Shown piece after piece: positions 34,086-41,892 of a stretch of 64,000 nucleotides of DNA. The notes under the pieces were generated by a model. The model searched no databases. It was not told where the DNA came from and saw only the letters and a program-made list of their open reading frames with translations. The DNA is from an uncultured archaeon (lineage in GTDB: Archaea > Thermoproteota > Nitrososphaeria_A > Caldarchaeales > Wolframiiraptoraceae). The stretch spans positions 62,001-126,000 of the forward strand of contig CALKCF010000007.1 in NCBI GenBank assembly GCA_938083505.1, given 5' to 3'. How positions within the stretch are numbered: position 1 is the stretch's first letter; each line of letters begins with the position of its first letter. A program made the translations under genes and the position numbers.

Positions 34086-34849
34086 CTTTTCACACTCCTA
34101 TAAATTCTACTATGCCTAATGCTATAAAGGATAACGGTAAATGATGATGCTATAATATGGAACAACTTACTGAATGGTATGTACATTATCAGAATCTGGG
34201 CCGCAATCCCGTGCACGGCAAGCCAAACTAATGATGGTGTTTCCTTAAGTTGCATCACTATGCCTGGTGATATTATAAGCATAAAGGGCTCATGAATATA
34301 AGGAGATATGCGCATCATGTTTCCAGCGAGAAATATTGTTATTAAAATGACAAGTGAAAAATAATCGTCAAAACCAGATATGCTTCTCACAGATCTATCA
34401 ATTATTCTCCTCACTAATAGTAGACTAAAACCTCCGAGCAAGACCCAGCCAAGATAGAACGGTAGATCTCTTACCAAAAATTGCTCGGGTGCTAACCATG
34501 CAAACCATGATGCTGACCAAACTCCAACGGGCCTCAGATGTCCAAACAGTATCAAAAATAACGAGATATGCGCTGAAAAAGACACGAGCCAGAGCGCAAA
34601 GGATTTGATCTTAGGTTTTATGAAACGACCTTGAAACAATAGCAAATATACAAACTCTCCTATTATAAGTCCTATTGATCTAGCAGAAATTGGGGTTTTG
34701 GAATGTGTCTCCGTTCTTGTGTAATGGTATGTTGAGAACCACGTGTACAGCTTTAAAGATATTCCGAATAAAAATACTGCATAAGTAACCCAAGGTAGTG
34801 TTCCAAAGGTAAACCCCATCAGCGATGTTAAAGTAGCGTCCAAACCCAC
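34082..34849 (-). CDS. HdrE/DsrM-like cytochrome b membrane subunit
   Basis: A 255-residue membrane protein of the HdrE/NarI/DsrM group with five to six hydrophobic helices. Candidate haem-ligand histidines lie in helices (SAHISLFLILFGHLR and WLAVHGIAAQILIMYIPFSK, the last resembling the conserved NarI/HdrE helix). It would anchor the HdrD-like subunit and exchange electrons with the quinone pool. It is the first gene of a two-gene operon with the HdrD-like protein, overlapping it by four bases. Confidence 0.82.
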   Translation of the reverse strand: MGLDATLTSLMGFTFGTLPWVTYAVFLFGISLKLYTWFSTYHYTRTETHSKTPISARSIGLIIGEFVYLLLFQGRFIKPKIKSFALWLVSFSAHISLFLILFGHLRPVGVWSASWFAWLAPEQFLVRDLPFYLGWVLLGGFSLLLVRRIIDRSVRSISGFDDYFSLVILITIFLAGNMMRISPYIHEPFMLIISPGIVMQLKETPSLVWLAVHGIAAQILIMYIPFSKLFHIIASSFTVILYSIRHSRIYRSVKR

Positions 34850-35011
34850 CCACCTATTATTCGTATAGTCGACCTAACTTAACTCTAGTACACATATATT
34901 CTAAACAGAGCAATATAATAGTTTTTTGCTTGTATGGACTAGATACATTTGCGTTTATGTCAAGATGAAGGTTAAGTGCGTTATCTATGAATAATGATCA
35001 AGTGTTAAAAA

Positions 35012-35482
35012 TTAAAGCCCGCATTCTTTTTCAATGATCTTAACACATTTTGGTACAGCAGCTTTCACACTCTCGCTTAACCCCTCTTGGTAGCAGCCCG
35101 GTTTTTGAATAGTTATCCCAAAAATCACTACTTCGTCCGGAAAAGATTCTCTATCAATAGCTTTAACGAGCTCGAGAGATGTTGCGAGGTCCATATCGTG
35201 AAAACCGATGAATCTTTTAGGTGTTGCTTTTAAGTCTTCAAGTGTCAATCTTAGGATTTTTCCAGGGGCAGTATCTTCTTCAACTAAAGCGTCTATAATT
35301 ATTGCTTTCTTATAACCAAGCATAGACTCTGCCACAGTTAAACCTCCAACGCATAGTTCTATGATGTCAACAAAGTCACCTAACCACCTCTTTAACTCGG
35401 ATGCGACAATTAAGCCTACGGCATCATCGCCAAGTATCGGATTACCAAGTCCTATTATGACTATCTCTCGCCTTCCCTTCAA
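35012..35482 (-). CDS. Hydrogenase maturation protease
   Basis: A 156-residue HycI/HyaD-family endopeptidase that trims the C-terminus of the hydrogenase large subunit once nickel is inserted. The opening IIGLGNPILGDDAVGL and the IIIDALVEE segment with its metal-ligand aspartate are typical. Its start overlaps the mvhA gene's stop by four bases, so it is the last gene of the hydrogenase operon and presumably acts on that large subunit. Confidence 0.93.
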   Translation of the reverse strand: MKGRREIVIIGLGNPILGDDAVGLIVASELKRWLGDFVDIIELCVGGLTVAESMLGYKKAIIIDALVEEDTAPGKILRLTLEDLKATPKRFIGFHDMDLATSLELVKAIDRESFPDEVVIFGITIQKPGCYQEGLSESVKAAVPKCVKIIEKECGL

Positions 35483-36939
35483 GGACGCTTTATCTCAGCT
35501 ACGAGCCTTCCATTCGTATCATATATGCGTACATCAAGTGGTATTTGACCTGGCAATGCGTGCGTTCCACAAGCCAAACATGGATCGTAGGCTCTAAATG
35601 CCATCTCTATCATGTTAAGTAAACCGTCGCTTATCTTACCGTAACTTATGAGCTGTTGTGCAGCCTTCTTCACAGACATACATATACCTGCGTTGTTGTG
35701 GGTCGTTGCAACTATTAGGTTAACGTTGGTTAATATGCCGTCTTGGTCGGTCTTGTAATGGTGTATAAGCGTACCCCTTGGTGCCTCAACGACACCGACC
35801 CCCTCGCTTGGGGTGTCTGTTAGAGGAACCCTGAAGTCCTTTCCGGTTATGTCAGGGTCTCTGCTTAACTCAAGCACCCTTTCAGCGGCATTAAGTATCT
35901 CTATAACCCTCGCCCAATGGTATCCAAGCGTCGCATGAGCTGGCTTACCCAGGGTTTCTTTGAAGTTTTCGTAGGCTTCTTGTGCAAGTGGTGTTGCAAA
36001 TCCATCAGCTACATTAAGTCTACCAAGAGGTCCTACTCTATACACACCGGACGCTTCGCCGTCAACTATTCCTTTCCAACCCAAATTCTTTAAGTATGGG
36101 AACTTAAGATAGGTCCATGGTTCTACATGCTCGCCTATATAATTGAGATAGTCTTTTGGATGGAATTCTGCGTAGATTCTTCCCTTAGGATCTACAATCC
36201 TGATCTTTCCGTCATAATAGTTTACTAGACCCTTTCCGTCAACCAAGCCCATATAGTAGGTCGCATGCTTATACACGTCGCCCATAATTAGGTCAAGGTA
36301 CTTCTGGTTCTTAAGAACGGCATCCTCGAGTATCTTTAGTGTAAATTGGCCGAATTCCACGAGTTTTTTCGCTCCTTCTTCTATTTCTTTTCTGTCATCT
36401 TCTGTCAAAAGTTTAGAGACACCACCCGGAACGGCGCAATTCGGTATTATTGCCCTACCGGCAAGTTTTTCCAAAAGCCTCGTGGCAATCATCCTGGCAT
36501 TTATTACCTTCTTTCCAGTCTCTAGACCAATCTTTCCAATAAGACCAAGAATGTTCCTTTCAGCCCTGGGTGCATCAGGTCCAACAACGAAGTCCGGTGC
36601 AGAAAGTGTATAGAATACTGCTGAGTGGTCATGTATGTAAAATATATTGTAGGCCATTTCCCGTATCTTCTTAGCGGTCTCTGGCAAATTAGCACCGTAA
36701 ACAGCATCCACTGCCTTCGCTGATGCCATATGGTGTGCCCACGGGCAGACACCGCAGATCCTTGGTGTTATTATTGGCATCTCTTCCACGGGCCTTCCTA
36801 TGCAGAACCTTTCGAAGCCTCTGAACTCGACTACTTGGTAATAGGCATCCTTAACATTGCCGACCTCGTCCAAAAATATTGAAATCTTTCCGTGCCCTTC
36901 AAGCCTAGTTATAGGTTGAATCGTTACAACCTTCTTCAT
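35479..36939 (-). CDS. mvhA: [NiFe] hydrogenase large subunit (MvhA-type, group 3c-like)
   Basis: A 486-residue catalytic subunit. The two pairs of nickel ligands are present: RICGVCPWAHH near residues 61-71 and DPCLACGTHAL near the C-terminus. The histidine is followed by about 26 residues, the tail the maturation protease would remove. The protein oxidises or produces H2. Gene order with mvhG, mvhD and hdrABC identifies it as the Mvh/F420-non-reducing hydrogenase that feeds electrons to HdrA for flavin-based bifurcation. Four-base overlaps with both neighbours support tight translational coupling. Confidence 0.95.
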   Translation of the reverse strand: MKKVVTIQPITRLEGHGKISIFLDEVGNVKDAYYQVVEFRGFERFCIGRPVEEMPIITPRICGVCPWAHHMASAKAVDAVYGANLPETAKKIREMAYNIFYIHDHSAVFYTLSAPDFVVGPDAPRAERNILGLIGKIGLETGKKVINARMIATRLLEKLAGRAIIPNCAVPGGVSKLLTEDDRKEIEEGAKKLVEFGQFTLKILEDAVLKNQKYLDLIMGDVYKHATYYMGLVDGKGLVNYYDGKIRIVDPKGRIYAEFHPKDYLNYIGEHVEPWTYLKFPYLKNLGWKGIVDGEASGVYRVGPLGRLNVADGFATPLAQEAYENFKETLGKPAHATLGYHWARVIEILNAAERVLELSRDPDITGKDFRVPLTDTPSEGVGVVEAPRGTLIHHYKTDQDGILTNVNLIVATTHNNAGICMSVKKAAQQLISYGKISDGLLNMIEMAFRAYDPCLACGTHALPGQIPLDVRIYDTNGRLVAEIKRP

Positions 36940-37913
36940 TCTCTAACACCCCATACCCTGCGCAGTATTGATCTTGGTAAACTATATCTGTAAAAGATTC
37001 CTAACGGGTCCTTTATCTGTAATATGATTTTTCTGATCTCTTCATCACTCATGCCTGTTTCAACCTCTAGCCCTATCACAGAAGACAGGGCGGATAACAT
37101 CCTAGCACCTTGGTCTTGGGACTCTGGTGTCGGTCCCATGCAACCCCTACAAGGAACGTTCACTGTTAGACATACGGCATCACAACCACCTCTAGTCGCA
37201 GGACCCATACAGATTATACCCTGCTCAAGGAGGCATTTCTCTGGATCTGGGATGGACTGGTGATAACGCTTTATTTCTGTTATCCTTTTCTCCTCACGGA
37301 TATGTTTACACTCATCACAGACAGACTTCATCGAACCGAACACTGTCCCTTTTGGTGGGAGCTTTCCAGAAAGTGCAGCAGTTAATACTTCATCCACCAA
37401 CTTAAGGGGTGGTGGGCAACCTGGTAGGTAATAATCTACATCAACCACTTGATTAAGCGACTTAACGGTCTCAAGAAGTTCCGGTATCGTTAGCTCTTCA
37501 CCATCAAGCCTTGTCAGCTTACAGGGTACCGTTCCCTGCTGATTAATGGTGCTTAAACTCTTTACGTATGCTTTTTGAAGAAGACCATCTTTTGAGGCGA
37601 AATTTGCAAGTCCGGGTATACCACCAAAACAAGCACAAGCTCCAAACGCTATGAGGTTTTTTGCCTTTCTCCTTGCAAGTTTGGCCATCTCTTTCGTCTC
37701 GTCATTGTTCACGGCTCCCTCAAAGAGTACAATGTCTATAGAGCCATCTGGTAACCTCTCTAAGTCCTCTAACTTTAGGTCAACAGCAGTTGGCCAATAA
37801 GCTACCTCCACAGACATTAAGACTTCGATAATTTTCTCACCCAAGTCTAAGAGCGAATAATCACAACCAGCACAGTTTGCCCCAGGTATTATGGCCAGCT
37901 TTGGCTTGTTCAA
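36936..37913 (-). CDS. mvhG: [NiFe] hydrogenase small subunit (MvhG-type)
   Basis: A 325-residue Fe-S subunit that wires the nickel site to MvhD. The N-terminal GANCAGCDYSLLDL holds the proximal-cluster cysteines, with the third and fourth in FGACACFGGIPG and YLPGCPPP; further cysteines (CDECKH, CLLEQGIICMG, CDAVC, CRGCMGP) bind the other clusters. No twin-arginine signal is present, so the enzyme is cytoplasmic. It overlaps mvhA and mvhD by four bases each. Confidence 0.95.
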   Translation of the reverse strand: MNKPKLAIIPGANCAGCDYSLLDLGEKIIEVLMSVEVAYWPTAVDLKLEDLERLPDGSIDIVLFEGAVNNDETKEMAKLARRKAKNLIAFGACACFGGIPGLANFASKDGLLQKAYVKSLSTINQQGTVPCKLTRLDGEELTIPELLETVKSLNQVVDVDYYLPGCPPPLKLVDEVLTAALSGKLPPKGTVFGSMKSVCDECKHIREEKRITEIKRYHQSIPDPEKCLLEQGIICMGPATRGGCDAVCLTVNVPCRGCMGPTPESQDQGARMLSALSSVIGLEVETGMSDEEIRKIILQIKDPLGIFYRYSLPRSILRRVWGVRE

Positions 37914-38359
37914 ACTACTTCTACCTCCTCCTTTAGTTTTTCTGCAATACGGTTTGGCCCTAACTTCTTTATCTGCTCGACAAATTCTTTCGCAATGTTA
38001 GCAAACCTTTCTCCTTCTGGTGCGGAAATCCATTCTAGCCTCACCCTACCTTTCTCAATACCAAATTGTTCAAGCAACTTATCCAGCAACAACATCCTTT
38101 TTCTGGTTTTATAATTTCCGGATATGTAATGACAATCGCCGGGGTGACAACCAGTCACGAGGACGCCGTCAGCACCGTTCGCGAGAGCCTCTAGTATATA
38201 TACTGGATTAATCCTACCGGAGCACATCACCCTTATTACTTTGAGGTTGTGGGGATACTGTACCCGACTTGTTCCGGCTAAGTCAATTCCAGCATAAGAA
38301 CACCAGTTACATGCAAAAACCACTATATTTGGTTCAAAATTCTCTACCATTTTAATCAC
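37910..38359 (-). CDS. mvhD: MvhD, hydrogenase-Hdr linker iron-sulfur protein
   Basis: A 149-residue MvhD/FlpD-family protein with a [2Fe-2S] cluster that passes electrons from the hydrogenase to HdrA. Cysteines are in FACNWCSYAG, RVMCSGRINP and TGCHPGDCHY, as in the methanogen proteins. Four-base overlaps with hdrA and mvhG show one operon. Confidence 0.94.
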   Translation of the reverse strand: MIKMVENFEPNIVVFACNWCSYAGIDLAGTSRVQYPHNLKVIRVMCSGRINPVYILEALANGADGVLVTGCHPGDCHYISGNYKTRKRMLLLDKLLEQFGIEKGRVRLEWISAPEGERFANIAKEFVEQIKKLGPNRIAEKLKEEVEVV

Positions 38360-40335
38360 CTCGTAAGTGCCCTTACCATCGCTAAAATCTGATCATCACT
38401 GAACCCGAGCTGTTGGGCGGCTCCGGATGGACATGCGGCCGCACATACTCCACAACCTTTGCACTTGCTTATATCAACACTTGCAACTTGCTTTCCATCC
38501 TCTTTCTTAACCAAAGATATAGCATCGAAAGCACACAAGGGTTGACATATGCCACAACCGCTGCACAAGTCTTCATTAATCGAGGCCACGTAAGGTACGG
38601 TTTCTACATAACCCTTTGACATCAGCGCTATGGCTGAAGACGCTGCAGCACCTGCCTGAGCCACAGTATCGGGTATGTCCTTTGGTCCTTGCACCGCACC
38701 GGCTAGGAATACTCCATCAACAGATGTCTCTGTAGGTCTAAGCTTTGGATGCAACTCTAACGCAAAACCATCTGGACCTATCGAACATTTTAGCAGTTTA
38801 GCCAATTCTTTGAATGTCGTGTGGGGGACTACACCAGTCTCAAGGACAACTAGGTCTGGCCTGAGTGTTACGACCCTATTTGTGTTTGCATCGAATACAT
38901 CAAAATAGAGGCTTCCATCAGCGTCTTGCAGTATCTCCATCGGGCTACCTCTTATAAACTTAACATTTTCATAATTCCTAATTCTTTCGTAGAACTCTTC
39001 GTAACCTTTCCCGAAGGTCCTAATGTCCCTATAACATATGTAGACTTCCGCATCCGGTATGTAACTTACTATATAGTAAGCATGTTTTATTCCTGCTACA
39101 CATCCAAACCTGCAACAGTATCTAAGGTGTTTTTCATCCCTTGAACCAACACAAAGAATTATCGCAACCTTCTTCGGCTCCTTTCCATCACTTGGTCTTA
39201 CTATGTGACCTTTCGTTGGTCCTGAAGCCGAGACTAACCTTTCTAATTCTAATCCAGTAATCACGTCTTTATACTTACGGTAACCATATTCCGGCATGGT
39301 CTTTGCGACATCGTATAAACTATAGCCGGTGGCTAAAATTATCACACCAACTTCCAGTTCCACTTCTTCTGGTTTCTGGTTAAAATCTATAGCTTTAGTG
39401 GGACAGAACCTCTCGCAGGCTCTACACGTCCCCTTCTGGAAATACATACAGTGTTCAGGGTCAATTACAGGAATAAGCGGTACGGCCTGTGGAAATTCAA
39501 AGTATATTGCCTTTCTTTTCCCAAGCCCCAACTCGAACTCGCTCGGTGCAGTCCATGGACATTTTGTGACACATACGCCACAACCAGTGCATTTTGTCGC
39601 ATCCACGTATCTTGGTTTCTTCAATAATTTAACCTTAAAGTTCCCAACAGAACCACTGATGTCCACAACATCTGTATAGGTGCGAAGTATGATGTTTGGG
39701 TGTCTGCTTACTTCCACCATCAAAGGTGTTAGTATACATTGGGAGCAGTCGAGCGTTGGAAAAGTCTTATCCAATCTTGCCATGTTCCCTCCTATGCTAG
39801 GTCTCGTCTCGACCAGGTGAACTTGGAAACCAGCATTTGCTATGTCAAGTGAGGCCCTAATACCGGCTATTCCACCGCCTATAACAAGTGCTTTTGGTAT
39901 TACCTTTACTTTCTCCACATTCAGCGGTTTTAAAAGCCTAGCTTTGGCGATTGCTGCATTAACTAGTTTAATGGCCTTATCTGTTGCTGCATCTTTTTCC
40001 TTTTCGTGAACCCAAGAACAGTGTTCCCTTATATTAGCCATCTCAAAAAGGTAGGGATTAAGACCGCCCTCTTCAACAGCTTTTTGGAAAGTTGGTTCAT
40101 GCATTCTTGGTGAGCAAGCAGCTACGACGACCCTGTTGAGGTGGCGCTGTTTTATGTCTTCGATTATCATATTCTGACCTGGCTGAGAGCACATGAATTG
40201 ATACTCCTTTGCAACCACGACGTTCGGCACTTTTGATACCTCTTCAATAACTTTATTTATGTCAACTACAGATGCTATGTTTAGACCACAGTGGCATACA
40301 TAAACACCTATCCTGATTTCTTCACTTTCAACCAT
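38356..40335 (-). CDS. hdrA: Heterodisulfide reductase subunit A (HdrA)
   Basis: A 659-residue flavin and iron-sulfur subunit, the bifurcation core in methanogens. It has an N-terminal cysteine domain (VCHCGLNI), the FAD Rossmann motif VIGGGIAGIRASLDIA, an inserted ferredoxin region (CTGCGVCVTKCPW, then CMYFQKGTCRACERFCP), a cysteine pattern YCCRFGCVAGIKHA, and two C-terminal ferredoxin sets (CSGCGICQPLC and CKGCGVCAAACP). These would receive electrons from MvhD and split them between ferredoxin and the HdrB disulfide site. Overlaps hdrB and mvhD. Confidence 0.95.
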   Translation of the reverse strand: MVESEEIRIGVYVCHCGLNIASVVDINKVIEEVSKVPNVVVAKEYQFMCSQPGQNMIIEDIKQRHLNRVVVAACSPRMHEPTFQKAVEEGGLNPYLFEMANIREHCSWVHEKEKDAATDKAIKLVNAAIAKARLLKPLNVEKVKVIPKALVIGGGIAGIRASLDIANAGFQVHLVETRPSIGGNMARLDKTFPTLDCSQCILTPLMVEVSRHPNIILRTYTDVVDISGSVGNFKVKLLKKPRYVDATKCTGCGVCVTKCPWTAPSEFELGLGKRKAIYFEFPQAVPLIPVIDPEHCMYFQKGTCRACERFCPTKAIDFNQKPEEVELEVGVIILATGYSLYDVAKTMPEYGYRKYKDVITGLELERLVSASGPTKGHIVRPSDGKEPKKVAIILCVGSRDEKHLRYCCRFGCVAGIKHAYYIVSYIPDAEVYICYRDIRTFGKGYEEFYERIRNYENVKFIRGSPMEILQDADGSLYFDVFDANTNRVVTLRPDLVVLETGVVPHTTFKELAKLLKCSIGPDGFALELHPKLRPTETSVDGVFLAGAVQGPKDIPDTVAQAGAAASSAIALMSKGYVETVPYVASINEDLCSGCGICQPLCAFDAISLVKKEDGKQVASVDISKCKGCGVCAAACPSGAAQQLGFSDDQILAMVRALTR

Positions 40336-41210
40336 TAGACCTTCACCTCCTCGAGTAAAACTTCAACCGGACTCATGTTTAGATTTATTCCTAGTTCCTT
40401 TTTATCTAAACCTAAAGCAAGACCTAATAATTGCGTATAGTAAAGTGCCGGAATCGAAATACTCTGGTCACCGGTTATCGTCTTAGCAGCATCTTGCTTT
40501 CCATCAAACATATCTATACAATATGGACATAGACTGGTTATTGCTCTTGAGCCCACAGCCAATGTCCTTTTTATCCTCGTTGCCACAACTCTTATTGCCG
40601 CCTCCGGCGAGTAGGGAAGAATAGCTGCTCCGCAACATTCATATTTTTCAGGATAATCTCTTGCCTTAAGACCTATGGCCTCTATTAATCTATCTAATTT
40701 TAGCGGACCGTTTCTTGTCTCTGGCCTCGGGAACTCTGTCGGTCTAACCAGATGACAGCCGGGATGAGAGGAAACCGGCATTTCCGGCAACTTTCTCTTT
40801 ATCGCGGATGCTATCTTCTCGACGCCTATCCTATCATGTAAAACTTCTACCGGATGATAAACTGTTGCTCTGCCTGTGTACTCTAATCCCTCATCTTTAA
40901 GAAGCTCGTTCACAGCACTCATAAGAGGCGGATTCAACTTTAGCATGTATATCGTTTCCGTTAAGTTTAAATGACAACCGTTACATGGTGCAATAATATC
41001 TAAACCTTGCGACTCAGCCAACGCCATAATCCTTGCACAAGCATAATACGGATAAAACTTACTTATGCCCTTCATTGGAACTCCACAACAGTTCATATCT
41101 TTAGGATACTCTAATTCTACACCTAACAATGGTAACGTAGCCCTTAGAGACAACTCGTAACCATACTGCTTCGTTGCGGTAGTACAACCTAAATAAAGCA
41201 AAAATTTCAT
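40335..41210 (-). CDS. hdrB: Heterodisulfide reductase subunit B (HdrB)
   Basis: A 291-residue catalytic subunit with two CCG cysteine-rich domains holding noncubane [4Fe-4S] clusters that cleave a disulfide. Motifs: MNCCGVPMKG, CNGCHLNLT, then SHPGCHLVRP, ECCGAAILPYS and LCPYCIDMF. In methanogens the disulfide is CoM-S-S-CoB; no coenzyme M or B gene is visible here, so the natural substrate in this organism is unknown. One-base overlap with hdrC. Confidence 0.94.
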   Translation of the reverse strand: MKFLLYLGCTTATKQYGYELSLRATLPLLGVELEYPKDMNCCGVPMKGISKFYPYYACARIMALAESQGLDIIAPCNGCHLNLTETIYMLKLNPPLMSAVNELLKDEGLEYTGRATVYHPVEVLHDRIGVEKIASAIKRKLPEMPVSSHPGCHLVRPTEFPRPETRNGPLKLDRLIEAIGLKARDYPEKYECCGAAILPYSPEAAIRVVATRIKRTLAVGSRAITSLCPYCIDMFDGKQDAAKTITGDQSISIPALYYTQLLGLALGLDKKELGINLNMSPVEVLLEEVKV

Positions 41211-41731
41211 TAAACAATCCCCTTTAGCTTTTCAAAACCTACTAATAAGACGTGTTGCTTGAATTTCTCAATATCTTTCGGTTTTGGCATCTCAGGTAAG
41301 CCCAGCTCTGTCCTAGAAACTTCTTCAAAATCCTTAGACATTATATACATGGGTTTCTGAATGTGGCCGAGCTCTAGTATGGATTTTGCCATTTCTACAA
41401 AGGATTTTGGAGGCGCTCTTCCCCTTACGATAGCCTCATTCCTGAGTGCCATTACTACTTCAAACGGTGAGAGTCTTTGAGGGCAATATTCCGCACACTT
41501 TAAGCATGCCGAGCATGCCCATATCACGTCACTATTTATAAGCTCGTCAGAGTAGCCTGCCTTCACCAAGGCTACTATCTCGTGAGGTCTATACTTGTCA
41601 ACGACCTTTGCAGCCGTGCATCCGCTGGAACACTTCATGCATTGATAGCATAATTGTGGCCTAAGCTCCTTTACTGTATCTTCCAAGGAGAATTTGAACG
41701 TAAGAATCAGCCTCCTACTCAAAATAAACAT
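41210..41731 (-). CDS. hdrC: Heterodisulfide reductase subunit C (HdrC)
   Basis: A 173-residue ferredoxin-type subunit linking HdrA to HdrB. Two [4Fe-4S] motifs are visible, CYQCMKCSSGC and CSACLKCAEYCP. It is the first gene of the hdrCBA-mvhDGA operon. The ATG at 41731 gives an unusually hydrophobic N-terminal tail (FILSRRLILTF), and translation may begin further in; a GGAGG lies just downstream of the ATG, so a later start is possible. Confidence 0.92.
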   Translation of the reverse strand: MFILSRRLILTFKFSLEDTVKELRPQLCYQCMKCSSGCTAAKVVDKYRPHEIVALVKAGYSDELINSDVIWACSACLKCAEYCPQRLSPFEVVMALRNEAIVRGRAPPKSFVEMAKSILELGHIQKPMYIMSKDFEEVSRTELGLPEMPKPKDIEKFKQHVLLVGFEKLKGIV

Positions 41732-41754
41732 AACTTCTTAAATTTAAATTTCAA

Positions 41755-41768
41755 GTATATTTATAATA
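41755..41768 (-). promoter_or_regulatory. TATA box of the hdrCBA-mvhDGA operon
   Basis: TTATAAATATA on the minus strand, centred about 30 bases upstream of the hdrC ATG, would place the transcript start only a few bases before the start codon. A second AT-rich stretch (AAATTTAAATTTAAG) is closer but too near. The divergent hypF gene has its own TATA box about 100 bases away, so hydrogenase structure and maturation genes share this control region. Confidence 0.5.
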
Positions 41769-41851
41769 AGCTTTATTAAAAAACTAATAATGTAAATACT
41801 TTAATTATCAAAAAAAGCTCTGGTCTGGTATTGATTAACATCGTTAGGTAG

Positions 41852-41861
41852 GTATATATTT
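41852..41861 (+). promoter_or_regulatory. TATA box of hypF
   Basis: GTATATATTT about 35 bases before the hypF ATG (41893) is a good archaeal TATA match. The transcript would start near 41880, leaving a short leader. Visual identification only. Confidence 0.5.
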
Positions 41862-41892
41862 ATTAGATTGATGTTGAAGATGGGTGTAGTTG

